From: Acidovorax sp. | GTDB taxonomy: Bacteria; Pseudomonadota; Gammaproteobacteria; Burkholderiales; Burkholderiaceae_C | Direction: 5' to 3' | NCBI GenBank assembly: GCA_024711405.1 | Contig: JANJSZ010000143.1 | Coordinates: 1 to 52,479, forward strand | Length of the DNA stretch: 52,479 nucleotides | Shown: positions 1-8,387 of the stretch, in pieces | How the letters are laid out: every line of letters begins with the position of its first letter | Position numbering within the stretch: the first letter of the stretch is position 1 | The notes under the pieces: model-generated | What the model saw: the letters and a program-made list of their open reading frames with translations, nothing else | Told to the model about the DNA's origin: nothing | The model's database searches: none | Made by a program: the position numbers and the translations under genes

Positions 1-795
1 CACCTGCTCGAAGACCACGGCGCCGACCGCATTGGCGACCCGACACAGGCGCACATGGTGGCGATTGACGCGCGCGCACCGCTGTACGACGGCGGCATCT
101 GCACGCGCATCGACTGCGTGTCGCTGGGCGTGGTGGTCAACCGCGAAGGCGAGCGCTTCTACGACGAGGGCGAAGACTTCTGGCCCAAGCGCTATGCCAT
201 CTGGGGCCGCCTGGTGGCGCAGCAGCCGGGGCAGATCGGCTATTCGATCATCGACAGCAAGGCGATTGGCCGCTTCATGCCGCCCGTCTTCCCCGGCGTC
301 AAGGCCGACAGCCTGCCCGAGCTGGCGCACAAGCTGGGCCTGCCGGTGGATACCTTCATGCGCACGCTCGATGCCTACAACGCCGCCTGCCGCGTGGGCC
401 ACTTTGACCACACAGCCCTGGACGACTGCCACACCGAAGGCGTCACGCCCGCCAAGACGCACTGGGCGCGGCCCATCGACACGGGGCCGTTCTACGGCTA
501 TGCGCTCAAGCCCGGCGTGACCTTCACGTACCTCGGCCTGCACACCGACGACACGGCCGCCGTGCGCTTCAACAACCAGCCGAGCAGCAACCTGTTCGTG
601 GCCGGCGAAATGATGGCCGGCAACGTGCTGGGCAAGGGCTACACGGCCGGCGTGGGCATGAGCATTGGCACGGCCTTTGGCCGCATTGCGGGCACGAACG
701 CGGCGCAGGCGGCTTTGGCATCACAACAGCCTCCAGCGCTTACGGATAAATCGCCTGAAGCTACAAAACAAGGAGCAAACCATGCAATCGCTTGA
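1..795 (+). CDS. tcuA: Tricarballylate dehydrogenase TcuA, FAD-dependent (5' end outside window)
   Basis: C-terminal 264 residues of a fumarate-reductase/succinate-dehydrogenase-like flavoprotein that oxidises tricarballylate to cis-aconitate. The frame is open from base 1, so the N-terminal FAD Rossmann fold lies upstream of the window. The visible part holds the substrate-domain region and the typical C-terminal FAD-closing segment ([12 protein letters not shown] ... [19 protein letters not shown]). The last 20 or so residues (from ALASQQPP on) are encoded by a dispersed repeat (CTCCAGCGCTT core) and look like an added tail. The stop lies 14 bp inside tcuB, so the two are translationally coupled, as expected for TcuA handing electrons to TcuB. 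Identification rests on the flavoprotein motifs plus the neighbouring tcuB and is firm at family level. Confidence 0.88.
   Translation, partial: HLLEDHGADRIGDPTQAHMVAIDARAPLYDGGICTRIDCVSLGVVVNREGERFYDEGEDFWPKRYAIWGRLVAQQPGQIGYSIIDSKAIGRFMPPVFPGVKADSLPELAHKLGLPVDTFMRTLDAYNAACRVGHFDHTALDDCHTEGVTPAKTHWARPIDTGPFYGYALKPGVTFTYLGLHTDDTAAVRFNNQPSSNLFVAGEMMAGNVLGKGYTAGVGMSIGTAFGRIAGTNAAQAALASQQPPALTDKSPEATKQGANHAIA
728..766. repeat. Dispersed CAGCGCTT-type repeat at the end of tcuA
   Basis: AGCCTCCAGCGCTTACGGATAA-type unit followed by CTGAAGCTAC. It supplies the C-terminal codons of tcuA and lies just before the tcuB Shine-Dalgarno. Confidence 0.55.
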
Positions 796-1951
796 AGCCC
801 TGACGCGCGACGCCCGGGCGCTGGCGAACGGTGAGATCGTGCTGTCTGCCCCCGAAACCGAAGTGGCGCGACAGATGCAGATCTGCAATGCCTGCCGCTA
901 CTGCGAGGGCTTTTGCGCCGTGTTTCCGGCCATGACGCGCCGGCTCGAATTCGGCAAGGCCGACATCCACTTCCTGGCCAACCTGTGCCACAACTGCGGC
1001 GCCTGCCTGCATGCCTGCCAGTACGCGCCGCCGCACGAGTTTGCGGTGAATGTGCCCCAGGCCATGGCCCAGGTGCGCGGCCAGACCTATGCCGACTACG
1101 CCTGGCCGCCCGCGCTGGGTGCGCTGTACCAGCGCCAGGGGCTCACGCTGTCGCTGGCGCTCGCTGCGGGTCTGGCACTGTTCCTGGTGCTGGCCGTGGC
1201 CTTGAAAGGCACGTTGTGGAGCGCACCCGGCGGTGACTTTTACGGCATCTTCCCGCACAACCTGCTGGTGGGCCTGTTCGCCCCGGTGTTCCTGTTCGTG
1301 GTGTTTGCGCTGGGCATGGGCGTGCGCCACTTCTGGCGCTGCATCACGCCCGCCACCAGCGGCGCGCCTTTGAGTGCGCCCGCCGCAGCCGAAGCCACCG
1401 ACGCCGTGCTGCGCCTGAAATACCTGGACGGTGGCCACGGCGACGGCTGCCACAACGAGGACGACGCCTACACGCTCGCGCGCCGGCGCCTGCACCACCT
1501 CACGTTCTACGGTTTCCTGCTGTGCTTTGCCGCCACCAGCGTGGCCACGCTCTACCACTACCTGCTGGGCTGGGCGGCGCCCTACGATCTGCCCAGCCTC
1601 CCGAAGCTGCTGGGTGCAGCAGGCGGTGTAATGCTGGCGCTGGGCACGGCGGGCCTGTGGCGGCTGAACCTGCGCCGCCACCCGCTGCACGGCGACGCCG
1701 CGCAGAAGCCCATGGACCGTGGCTTCATCGCCCTGCTGTTCCTCACCGCCACCAGCGGTCTGGCCCTGTGGCTGGTCCGTGGCACACCGGCCCTGGCGCT
1801 GCTGCTGTGCCTGCACCTGGGCGCGGTGATGGCGCTGTTTGCCACCATGCCCTACGGCAAGTTCGCCCACGGCATCTTCCGCACCGCGGCGCTGCTGCGC
1901 CACGCGGTCGAAAAGCGCCAGCCCAACCCCATTGGCCTGGGCGCAGACTGA
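782..1951 (+). CDS. tcuB: Tricarballylate utilization protein TcuB (CitB-type FeS membrane protein)
   Basis: 389-residue membrane iron-sulfur protein thought to reoxidise the FAD of TcuA and pass electrons to the quinone pool. Two ferredoxin-like Cys sets are visible: C35-x2-C38-x2-C41-x3-C45 and C69-x2-C72-x2-C75-x3-C79. After these come several hydrophobic helices (about residues 115-140, 155-180, 240-265, 275-300, 320-345, 350-370). The ATG at 782 follows an AAGGAG-like site (aaggagcaaacc) and overlaps the end of tcuA. An open frame extends further upstream, but the Shine-Dalgarno and the start of homology support 782. A GAGGAG site after the stop starts the next gene, so tcuA-tcuB-Bug is one operon. 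Confidence 0.9.
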   Translation: MQSLEALTRDARALANGEIVLSAPETEVARQMQICNACRYCEGFCAVFPAMTRRLEFGKADIHFLANLCHNCGACLHACQYAPPHEFAVNVPQAMAQVRGQTYADYAWPPALGALYQRQGLTLSLALAAGLALFLVLAVALKGTLWSAPGGDFYGIFPHNLLVGLFAPVFLFVVFALGMGVRHFWRCITPATSGAPLSAPAAAEATDAVLRLKYLDGGHGDGCHNEDDAYTLARRRLHHLTFYGFLLCFAATSVATLYHYLLGWAAPYDLPSLPKLLGAAGGVMLALGTAGLWRLNLRRHPLHGDAAQKPMDRGFIALLFLTATSGLALWLVRGTPALALLLCLHLGAVMALFATMPYGKFAHGIFRTAALLRHAVEKRQPNPIGLGAD

Positions 1952-1985
1952 ATCCCCCCACCACAACACATCCCGAGGAGCCCCC

Positions 1986-2963
1986 ATGAACAAACGCCAA
2001 CTGCTGCGCGCCACCGCGCTCGCCGCCTCGTCCCTGCTGCTGGCCGGCACGGCTGCCGCCCAGGAATTTCCGCCCAAGAAGCCCGTCACGCTGGTGGTGG
2101 GCTTCGCGGCGGGCGGCGCTGCCGATGCCGCTGCGCGCCTGATCGCCAAGAAGCTCTCCGAGAACATTGGCCAGACAGTGGTGGTGGACAACAAAGGCGG
2201 CGCGGGCGGCAACATCGCCCACCAGTTTGTCGCCAATGCCGCGCCCGACGGCACGGTGCTGCTGTTTGGCTCGGTCGGCCCGCTGACTATCGCGCCGCAC
2301 CTCATGAAGCTGAGCTACGACCCGTTCAAGGACCTGGCGGCCATCTCGGGCGGTGTGAACTTCCCCAACGTGCTGGTGGTGCACAAGGCCGCAGGCGCCA
2401 AGACGCTGGCCGAATTCATCCAGCTGTCAAAAAAGAAACCCGGCAGCGTGGACTTTGCCTCCACCGGCGCGGGCTCGGCCTCGCACCTGGCGGGTGAGCT
2501 GTTCAACCAGCGCGCGGGGATCGACATGACCCATGTGCCGTACAAAGGGGGCGCACCCGCGTTGCAGGATTTGCTGGGCGAGCGGATCACCTCGTACTTT
2601 GCCGCGCCGCCCACGGCCATGCCCCATGTGGAGGCCGGCAAGCTGATTCCGCTGGCCACCACGGGCCTGACGCGCCCGGCCTACCTGCCCAACATTCCCA
2701 CGGTGGCCGAATCGGGCTTTCCGGGTTTTGAGGCGCTGAACTGGTACGCCTTCGTGGCGCCCGGCAAAACACCCGTGCCGCTGCTGGACCGCTGGAACCA
2801 GGAGGTCGTGAAGGTGCTTCAGGATCCCGGCGTGAAGGAAGCCCTGCTCAAGCACGGCCTCACGCCCCAGCCCACCACGCGCGCCGAGTTCACGGCTTTC
2901 ATGAAGAAGGAATCGACCCAGTGGGCCGCCATCATCAAGGAGCGCAAACTCACGGCGGATTGA
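1986..2963 (+). CDS. Bug/TctC-family periplasmic solute receptor
   Basis: 325-residue tripartite tricarboxylate transporter receptor (Bug family). Residues 1-26 form a Sec signal peptide (MNKRQLLRA..., cleavage near TAAAQ). The mature start (PPKKPVTLVVGFAAGG) and the GxAxDxxAR signature are typical. The ATG is 7 bases after GAGGAG and 34 bases after tcuB, so it belongs to the tcu operon. By context the ligand is a tricarboxylate such as tricarballylate or citrate. No tctA/tctB membrane genes are in view, and no MFS tcuC, so the membrane partner must be encoded elsewhere. The family call is firm; the ligand is inferred from neighbours. Confidence 0.9.
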   Translation: MNKRQLLRATALAASSLLLAGTAAAQEFPPKKPVTLVVGFAAGGAADAAARLIAKKLSENIGQTVVVDNKGGAGGNIAHQFVANAAPDGTVLLFGSVGPLTIAPHLMKLSYDPFKDLAAISGGVNFPNVLVVHKAAGAKTLAEFIQLSKKKPGSVDFASTGAGSASHLAGELFNQRAGIDMTHVPYKGGAPALQDLLGERITSYFAAPPTAMPHVEAGKLIPLATTGLTRPAYLPNIPTVAESGFPGFEALNWYAFVAPGKTPVPLLDRWNQEVVKVLQDPGVKEALLKHGLTPQPTTRAEFTAFMKKESTQWAAIIKERKLTAD

Positions 2964-3010
2964 TTCCGGGAGTGCAACCCGGCGCGGCCCAGGCGGCCTC
3001 GCACCCGCCC

Positions 3011-3040
3011 AGCGGCCCCGTCAGAGGGCCGCTGCGCTTT
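3011..3040. terminator. Bidirectional hairpin terminator between the Bug and Nudix genes
   Basis: AGCGGCCC (3011-3018) pairs with GGGCCGCT (3026-3033) around a 7-base loop, followed on the plus strand by GCGCTTTGC. It lies between two convergent genes and overlaps the stop codon of the Nudix gene (3021-3023), so it can end transcripts from both sides. Confidence 0.65.
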
Positions 3041-3512
3041 GCAGCACGCTCGCATCGGTGTGGATCAGCCCCAGTGGCGCGCGCTGCCCGGCCAGGTAGT
3101 CCTGGACGCACTGCAGCACCAACGGGCTGCGGTGGCGGTCGGCGCTGGCACGCAACTCTTCGAGGGTCATCCACACGGTGCGCACGATGCCTTCGTCGAG
3201 CGCGCGCCAGCCATGGTGCGTGCCCAGCGTGCCGGTGAAGACAAAGCGCAGGTAGGTGATGTCATCGCCCGTGCGCGTGCGCGTGAAGCGGTTGAGGTAC
3301 ACGCCCACCAGGGCAGTGGGCGCAAAGTCGTGGGCGGTCTCTTCCAGCACCTCGCGCGCGCAGGCGTCGATGGGTGACTCGCCCGGGTCCAGATGACCGG
3401 CCGGATTGTTGAGCCTGAGGCCGTCGGCCGTGTCTTCTTCGACCAGCAGAAAGCGGCCATCGCGCTCGATGATGGCAGCCACGGTGACGTTGGGTTTCCA
3501 GCGGTTTGGCAT
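3021..3512 (-). CDS. NUDIX hydrolase (NudJ-like)
   Basis: 163-residue Nudix phosphohydrolase. The Nudix box is complete at about residues 39-61: GHLDPGE, then RE at 53-54 and EE at 57-58. The opening MPNRWKPNVTVAAII resembles NudJ, a phosphatase acting on thiamine and nucleoside pyrophosphates, so that is the closest guess; the substrate is not proven by sequence. An in-frame ATG three codons upstream (3521) is an alternative start; the shorter one matches the usual NudJ N-terminus. It is followed 90 bases downstream-of-transcription origin by ribE on the same strand and ends within a bidirectional terminator. Confidence 0.88.
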   Translation of the reverse strand: MPNRWKPNVTVAAIIERDGRFLLVEEDTADGLRLNNPAGHLDPGESPIDACAREVLEETAHDFAPTALVGVYLNRFTRTRTGDDITYLRFVFTGTLGTHHGWRALDEGIVRTVWMTLEELRASADRHRSPLVLQCVQDYLAGQRAPLGLIHTDASVLQSAAAL

Positions 3513-3602
3513 GGCGCGCATTATGACGACGGGGCATGACAGGCGCCCGATGGGACCCGCAAAGGCACTTTTCAGACGCAGCAGGGGCGCCTGGTCCGCA
3601 GT

Positions 3603-4307
3603 TCAGTGCGATGCCGCGGGCGGCTGCACGAAGTCGTCGAGCGACAGGCCTTTTTCCTGGAGCAGCGCCTCCAGCACGGGTTGCAGGCGGCCCAGGCTTT
3701 CTTGCACGGCCTCGCGCACGGTGTCCACCATCACCTGCGTGCTGCGCTCGATCTCGATGTTCAGGCGGTCGCCCACTTTCTTGCTTTCAAACACGGTGGC
3801 GCGGCGCGTCTCGGGAATCATCCAGATCTCGAACCAGCCCTCGGCGCGGTTCACCTCGGCCACCGTGAGGCTGGCGCCGTGGATGGCGATGTAGCCCTTG
3901 GCGAAGATGTAGCGGCGAAACGGTTCGGGCACGGCGATGCGCCACACCAGGTTGTTGTCGAACTCGCGGCGCTCGATGAGCGTGCCGGTGAAATCGACGT
4001 GGCCCGACAGCGGGTGCCCGCCGATCTCGGCGCCTTCCTTGGCCGCGCGCTCCACGTTGACGCGGTCGCCTGGGGCATAGCTGCCCAGCGTGGTGATGCT
4101 CAGGCTCTGCAGCATCACGTCGAAGCTGGTCCGCGTGGGCGAGAGGATTTCCGTCACCGTGAGGCACACGCCGTCGGTGGCCACGCTGGCGCCAATGGCC
4201 AGGTCCTGGCAGAAGCCTGCGGGAAAATCGAGCGTGAAGGTGCGCAGGCCTGCGCGGTCGTGGATGGCGGCGATGCCTGCCGTGGCTTGGACGATGCCTG
4301 TGAACAT
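3603..4307 (-). CDS. ribE: Riboflavin synthase, alpha subunit
   Basis: 234 residues; condenses two 6,7-dimethyl-8-ribityllumazine molecules into riboflavin and a pyrimidine by-product in the cytoplasm. The protein begins with the invariant MFTGIVQ and shows the two tandem lumazine-binding barrels (about 1-97 and 98-200), each with its own conserved segment (SVATDGVCLTV and AIHGASLTVAEV), plus GHPLSGHVD. It is somewhat longer than the usual 200-215 residues because of a C-terminal tail. No flavin riboswitch was recognised in the 114 bases upstream, and no other rib genes are adjacent, so the gene appears isolated from the main rib cluster. Confidence 0.93.
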   Translation of the reverse strand: MFTGIVQATAGIAAIHDRAGLRTFTLDFPAGFCQDLAIGASVATDGVCLTVTEILSPTRTSFDVMLQSLSITTLGSYAPGDRVNVERAAKEGAEIGGHPLSGHVDFTGTLIERREFDNNLVWRIAVPEPFRRYIFAKGYIAIHGASLTVAEVNRAEGWFEIWMIPETRRATVFESKKVGDRLNIEIERSTQVMVDTVREAVQESLGRLQPVLEALLQEKGLSLDDFVQPPAASH

Positions 4308-4421
4308 GCTTTACGGGGAGGAGAAAAAGGGTTCAGACGCGAGCCCGGATTGTGCCATCCACCCCATTGCCACACCGGCGACAGGCCCCGCCGCCGCATC
4401 TATGCGCTGGGTTCTGGCGGG

Positions 4422-5363
4422 TTAGCGGCTGTGCCCCCGCGCGTGGGCCACCAAGCAGCACACCAGCTCCCTGAGCGTGGCCGAGACATGTTCGCGGTTC
4501 CACATCACGGTGATGGGGCCAAAACGGATGCTGGAGTTGATGGCGATCTTCTGGAACAGCCCGAGCGACGTCATGTAGTCGGCCATGGACTCCGAGCACA
4601 CGCCCACGTAGTCTCCTTTGTGCAACAGCGCCTGCATCATGGCCAGCGAGGCCGTTTCTGCCTTGGGCACCAGCCAGGAGGCCTCCTGCTCGATCAGGTA
4701 CGCATCCATCTGGATGCGGGTGAGCGTGCCGCTCGGTGGCATCACCCATTTCTCGCGCAGCACGTCGGCAAAACCCAGCCCAGCGCTGTGCCCCCAGTAC
4801 TTGCTGCCGCGGCCGATCACGATGGCCACCCCGTCGTCAAACAGCACCTGGTGCTCCAGACCCGGCCGGTGGGCCCGCGCATCCAGCACGCCAATCACGG
4901 CATCAAGCGCACGGGTCTCCAGCCCCTTGAGCAGGTTGTCGAACGGGCCGTCGTGGATGGACACCGCCACGTCGGCATGGTCCTGCTGGAAGGCGCTCAC
5001 GGCCTCGGGCAGGCCCCCGGCGATACCCGCCCACACGCTGCCCACGTTCAGGCGCGGCACGCGGCCCTCGGCCATGGCATTCATCTCGCGGCCGGTGCGG
5101 GCCACATCGCCCAGCACGTTGATAGCCAGGCGCTTGAGCAAATGCCCCGCCGGCGTGAGCTGCACCTTGCGCCCGCGCACCACCAGCGGCGTGCCAGCCA
5201 CGTTTTCCAGCTCGGCCAGCCAGTGAGACATGGCCGACTGCGTCATGTGCAGCCGCGCGGCCGCCTCGGTCAGCGTGCCGGCCTCGTCCAGTACCAGGAA
5301 CGATTCGAAGTGCCGCACCTTGATGCGGCGCGCCCAGGAGGCGCCTTCTGCTCGGTCAATCAT
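4422..5363 (-). CDS. LysR-family transcriptional regulator
   Basis: 313 residues with an N-terminal winged helix-turn-helix (about residues 17-75, containing AAARLHMTQSAMSHWLAELE) and a C-terminal LysR substrate domain. It is divergent from the Bug receptor-GGT pair at 5467-8179, with 103 bases between, the standard layout for a LysR activator controlling its divergent neighbour. The co-inducer is unknown. An 18-residue lead before the HTH is slightly long; the ATG at 5363 is the only good upstream start. Confidence 0.9.
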   Translation of the reverse strand: MIDRAEGASWARRIKVRHFESFLVLDEAGTLTEAAARLHMTQSAMSHWLAELENVAGTPLVVRGRKVQLTPAGHLLKRLAINVLGDVARTGREMNAMAEGRVPRLNVGSVWAGIAGGLPEAVSAFQQDHADVAVSIHDGPFDNLLKGLETRALDAVIGVLDARAHRPGLEHQVLFDDGVAIVIGRGSKYWGHSAGLGFADVLREKWVMPPSGTLTRIQMDAYLIEQEASWLVPKAETASLAMMQALLHKGDYVGVCSESMADYMTSLGLFQKIAINSSIRFGPITVMWNREHVSATLRELVCCLVAHARGHSR

Positions 5364-5466
5364 GAGTAAACCTTCATACGCCTATTCTGCCTTTTCACTA
5401 GGCAAGCGGCGGGATTCGTCATGACAATGTCTTCATCTTCTGTTTATGACCCCGTAGGAATTGCCT

Positions 5467-6453
5467 GTGTCCAAAGCCCTCACCACTATCTCCAAGCTCT
5501 TGATGGGCGTCGCTATCGCGGCCGTCACCAGCACCACCGTGTTCGCGCAAGCGGCCTACCCCAGCCGCCCGGTGCGCTTGGTCGTATCGCAGGCACCCGG
5601 GGGAAGCAGCGACACCATCGCGCGCATGTGGGCCGAGCACGCCGGTAAGGCGCTGGGCGGCACCATCGTGGTGGAGAACAAGCCGGGTGCGGGCGGTCTG
5701 ATCGCGGCACAGAACGCACTGAACGCACCGGCCGACGGCTACACCCTGCTGTTCGGCAGCGTGTCGCTCATGGTGCTCAACCAGTTCACCTACAAGCCCC
5801 TACCCTATAACCCCGAGAAGGACTTCACGGGCGTGGCCATGCTGACCACCGTGCCGTTTGTGCTGTCCACCAACCCGGCCACCGGCATCAAGACGCTCAA
5901 GGACCTGACGGACCGCGCCAAGGCCGCACCGGGCAAGCTCAACTTCGCCTCGGCGGGCTTGGGCAACTCCACACACTTGGCCGTGGAGTTGCTGGCCGAT
6001 GCCGCAGGCATCTCGATGACGCACATTCCCTACAAGGGCGAAGCCGACGGCGTGATGGCCACCATGGGCGGCCAGACCGAGGTGATGGCGCCCGTGTACG
6101 GCACGGCACTACCCCACATCAAGAATGGCAAGCTGAACCCGCTGGCCGTGCTGTCGCCACAGCGCACCCCCGACCTGCCCGATGTGCCCACCCTGGGCGA
6201 ACTTGGCGTGAAGGGCTTTGACAACATGGGCTGGAGCGCCGTGGTAGCGCGTTCGGGCACCCCGGCGGACATCGTCGAAAAGCTGAACAAGGCGACGGAA
6301 GCCTTCCACAGCAACCCAGCCGTGCAGACCAAGCTCAAGACCATGGGCGTGATGCCTGTCGCGGGCCCATCGACCCTGGTGATGGAAACCACAGTGCGTG
6401 ACACCAAGGCCTGGGGCCCCGCACTCGAAAAGCTGAACCTCAGCGCCAAGTAA
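5467..6453 (+). CDS. Bug/TctC-family periplasmic solute receptor
   Basis: 328-residue tripartite tricarboxylate receptor. The GTG at 5467 is chosen because AGGA (5456-5459) sits 7 bases upstream; the in-frame TTG at 5461 would leave one base. A signal peptide covers about residues 1-27 (ends VFA before QAAYPSRPVR), followed by the family hallmark LVVSQAPGGSSDTIAR. No TctA/TctB partner is near. It is followed by a strong hairpin and then a gamma-glutamyltransferase-like gene, so the ligand may be a substrate of that enzyme, but this is only context. Confidence 0.88.
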   Translation: MSKALTTISKLLMGVAIAAVTSTTVFAQAAYPSRPVRLVVSQAPGGSSDTIARMWAEHAGKALGGTIVVENKPGAGGLIAAQNALNAPADGYTLLFGSVSLMVLNQFTYKPLPYNPEKDFTGVAMLTTVPFVLSTNPATGIKTLKDLTDRAKAAPGKLNFASAGLGNSTHLAVELLADAAGISMTHIPYKGEADGVMATMGGQTEVMAPVYGTALPHIKNGKLNPLAVLSPQRTPDLPDVPTLGELGVKGFDNMGWSAVVARSGTPADIVEKLNKATEAFHSNPAVQTKLKTMGVMPVAGPSTLVMETTVRDTKAWGPALEKLNLSAK

Positions 6454-6500
6454 GTTCTCAGGCCGCACGCGGCGGTCTCCTTCCCCCTATCCACGCAACA

Positions 6501-6537
6501 CCCCGTGCCGCATCGCTAATGCCGCACGGGGCTTTTC
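6501..6537 (+). terminator. Rho-independent terminator or attenuator between Bug and GGT genes
   Basis: CCCCGTGC (6501-6508) pairs with GCACGGGG (6524-6531) with an inner GCAT/ATGC stem, followed by CTTTTCC. It ends 10 bases before the next start codon, so it should set a lower level of the downstream enzyme than of the receptor. Confidence 0.75.
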
Positions 6538-6547
6538 CTTAGACGCT

Positions 6548-8179
6548 ATGAAAAAAGAAGCAATGGTGGTCTGCGCCCAGCCCGAGGCCGCAGAGTCCGG
6601 AATTGAGATCCTGCGCGCGGGCGGCAACGCGGTCGATGCCGCCGTGGCCACGGCCCTGGCCCAGACCGTGGTCGACCCGCTGATGTGCGGTATTGCAGGG
6701 TTTGGGACCGCAGCGGTGTACGTGCCCGGCGCCCAAGTGCATGAGTATTTCGATTTCCACTCGCCCGCGCCGCTGGCCGCGCACGAGAACATGTGGGAAG
6801 ACCTGCTCGAAGGCGAAACCAAGGATGGCTTTGGTTTCATCCTGAAGGGCCGCGTCAACGACATCGGCCCGCAGTCCATCGGCACCCCCGCAACGCTCAA
6901 GGGCCTGGAGGCCATGCACCAGGCCCACGGCCGACTGCCGTGGAAGCAGGTGGTGGAGCCCGCCATCCGCTGGGCCGCCGACGGCTTCTTCGTGCGCCCC
7001 GGCATGCACGCCTTCTGGATCGACGAGCCCAGCATGGGCCGCGTGGGCAACCTGGAACGCCTGCAGTACTGCGAGGACAGCCGCGAGCTCTACTGCCGCC
7101 CCGACGGCCGCCCCAAGGCCATCGGCACGCCGCTGCGCAACGAAGGCATGGCGCGCGTGCTACAGCAGGTGGCCGAGGAAGGCACGCGACCGTTCTATCA
7201 CGGTGACCTGGCGCAGAAGATGATCGCGCACCTGCAGTCGCTGGGCGCCCTGCTCACGCTGGAAGACCTGGCCCAATACGAGGTCACGCGCAACGCCCCG
7301 CTGGTGGGCACGTACCGCGACCGCACCATCACCACCAACCAGCCCCCGGGCGGCGGTGCCATGTTGCTGGAGATGCTCAACATCCTGGAGCACTTTGACC
7401 TGCGCGGCATGGAGCACAGCAGCCCCGAGTACATCCGCCTGGTGTGCGAGGCCATGAAACAGGCCACGATCGACAAGGACCGCTACATCGGCGACCCGAA
7501 GTTCTTCGACGTGCCGCTGGACCGCCTGCTGTCCAAGGATATGGCACGCGCCGTGGCCGAGCAGATCCGCGCCGGCCAGAAGTTCAGCGTCGAGCGCGTG
7601 AACCCCGGTGCGCCCGTGCCGCGCGACACCACGCACCTGAGCGTGGTCGATGCCGATGGCAATGCCGTCTCGATGACACATTCTCTGGCCATGCCCTCGG
7701 GCATCATCACGCCGGGCATGGGCTTCCTCTACAACGGCTGCATGGGCGTATTCGACCCGCGCCCTGGCCGCGCCGGCAGCATCCAACCGGGCAAAAGCCG
7801 CTTCACCTCGTCATGCCCCACGATGACCTTCAAGGACGGGCAGCTCGACGTGGTGCTGGGCGCGCCCGGCGGAACGCAGATTGCCATGGGCGTGCTGCAT
7901 GTGTTGATCAACGTGATCGACCACGGCATGGAAATGCAAGCCGCCGTGTCAGCGCCGCGTTTCTCGTCCACCAGCAACTCCATCGACGTGTGCAATCGCA
8001 TCCCACGCTATACCACCCGTGCGCTGGAAGACCAAGGCTACAGCATTGGCCGCAACCCGTACAACTACACCATTGGCTGGGTGCATGGGGTGCAGGTCCA
8101 ACCCGACGGCCTGCACGGCGGCGCCGACCCGGGACGTGACGGCGTGGCGTACAAGCTGCGCGGGGACGTGGCGCACTGA
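6548..8179 (+). CDS. ggt: Gamma-glutamyltransferase family protein (Ntn hydrolase, no signal peptide)
   Basis: 543 residues. GGT enzymes are Ntn hydrolases that self-cleave before a Thr and act on gamma-glutamyl or related amide bonds. The processing/nucleophile region is DTTHLSVVDADGNAVS, first Thr of TTH at about residue 361; the downstream FTSSCPT carries the SS pair and GAPGGTQIA the glycine-rich loop. The N-terminus starts directly at the catalytic domain (AGGNAVDAAVA) with no signal peptide, whereas classical GGT is periplasmic. The segment after the nucleophile (LYNGCMG) differs from the usual LNN-MDDF, which suggests a non-glutathione substrate. No clear Shine-Dalgarno precedes ATG 6548. 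Confidence 0.85.
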   Translation: MKKEAMVVCAQPEAAESGIEILRAGGNAVDAAVATALAQTVVDPLMCGIAGFGTAAVYVPGAQVHEYFDFHSPAPLAAHENMWEDLLEGETKDGFGFILKGRVNDIGPQSIGTPATLKGLEAMHQAHGRLPWKQVVEPAIRWAADGFFVRPGMHAFWIDEPSMGRVGNLERLQYCEDSRELYCRPDGRPKAIGTPLRNEGMARVLQQVAEEGTRPFYHGDLAQKMIAHLQSLGALLTLEDLAQYEVTRNAPLVGTYRDRTITTNQPPGGGAMLLEMLNILEHFDLRGMEHSSPEYIRLVCEAMKQATIDKDRYIGDPKFFDVPLDRLLSKDMARAVAEQIRAGQKFSVERVNPGAPVPRDTTHLSVVDADGNAVSMTHSLAMPSGIITPGMGFLYNGCMGVFDPRPGRAGSIQPGKSRFTSSCPTMTFKDGQLDVVLGAPGGTQIAMGVLHVLINVIDHGMEMQAAVSAPRFSSTSNSIDVCNRIPRYTTRALEDQGYSIGRNPYNYTIGWVHGVQVQPDGLHGGADPGRDGVAYKLRGDVAH

Positions 8180-8230
8180 GCCCGGCGGACCGATATGCCT
8201 GAAGGACGGCGCCACCAAACGCTCACCATT

Positions 8231-8268
8231 TGATAGCCTCCAGCGCTTGCTGCATAAGCGATGGAGGC
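8231..8268. repeat. Dispersed palindromic repeat, CAGCGCTT type (intergenic copy)
   Basis: TTTGATAGCCTCCAGCGCTT-type unit that folds on itself: CCTCCA (8237-8242) with TGGAGG (8262-8267) and CGCTT (8244-8248) with AAGCG (8256-8260). It shares the CCAGCGCTT core with copies near 730, 13465, 17049 and 42091 and, reversed, near 20745. Lying after the GGT stop it could also act as a terminator. Confidence 0.65.
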
Positions 8269-8387
8269 CTAATCCTCTTCAATTTTCGTACGCCGGGTCA
8301 GCCCATGCAGCGCCAGGGCGCTGGCGGCGGGTACGGAAGATGATGCGCCACCCGCGCTCTTCCTGCGTCCTCCCTGCGCACCTCGAC

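Noticed and set aside
3606-5369. Plus-strand open frame of about 587 codons over ribE and lysR
   Set aside because: Antisense shadow; the minus strand encodes riboflavin synthase and a LysR protein with clear motifs.
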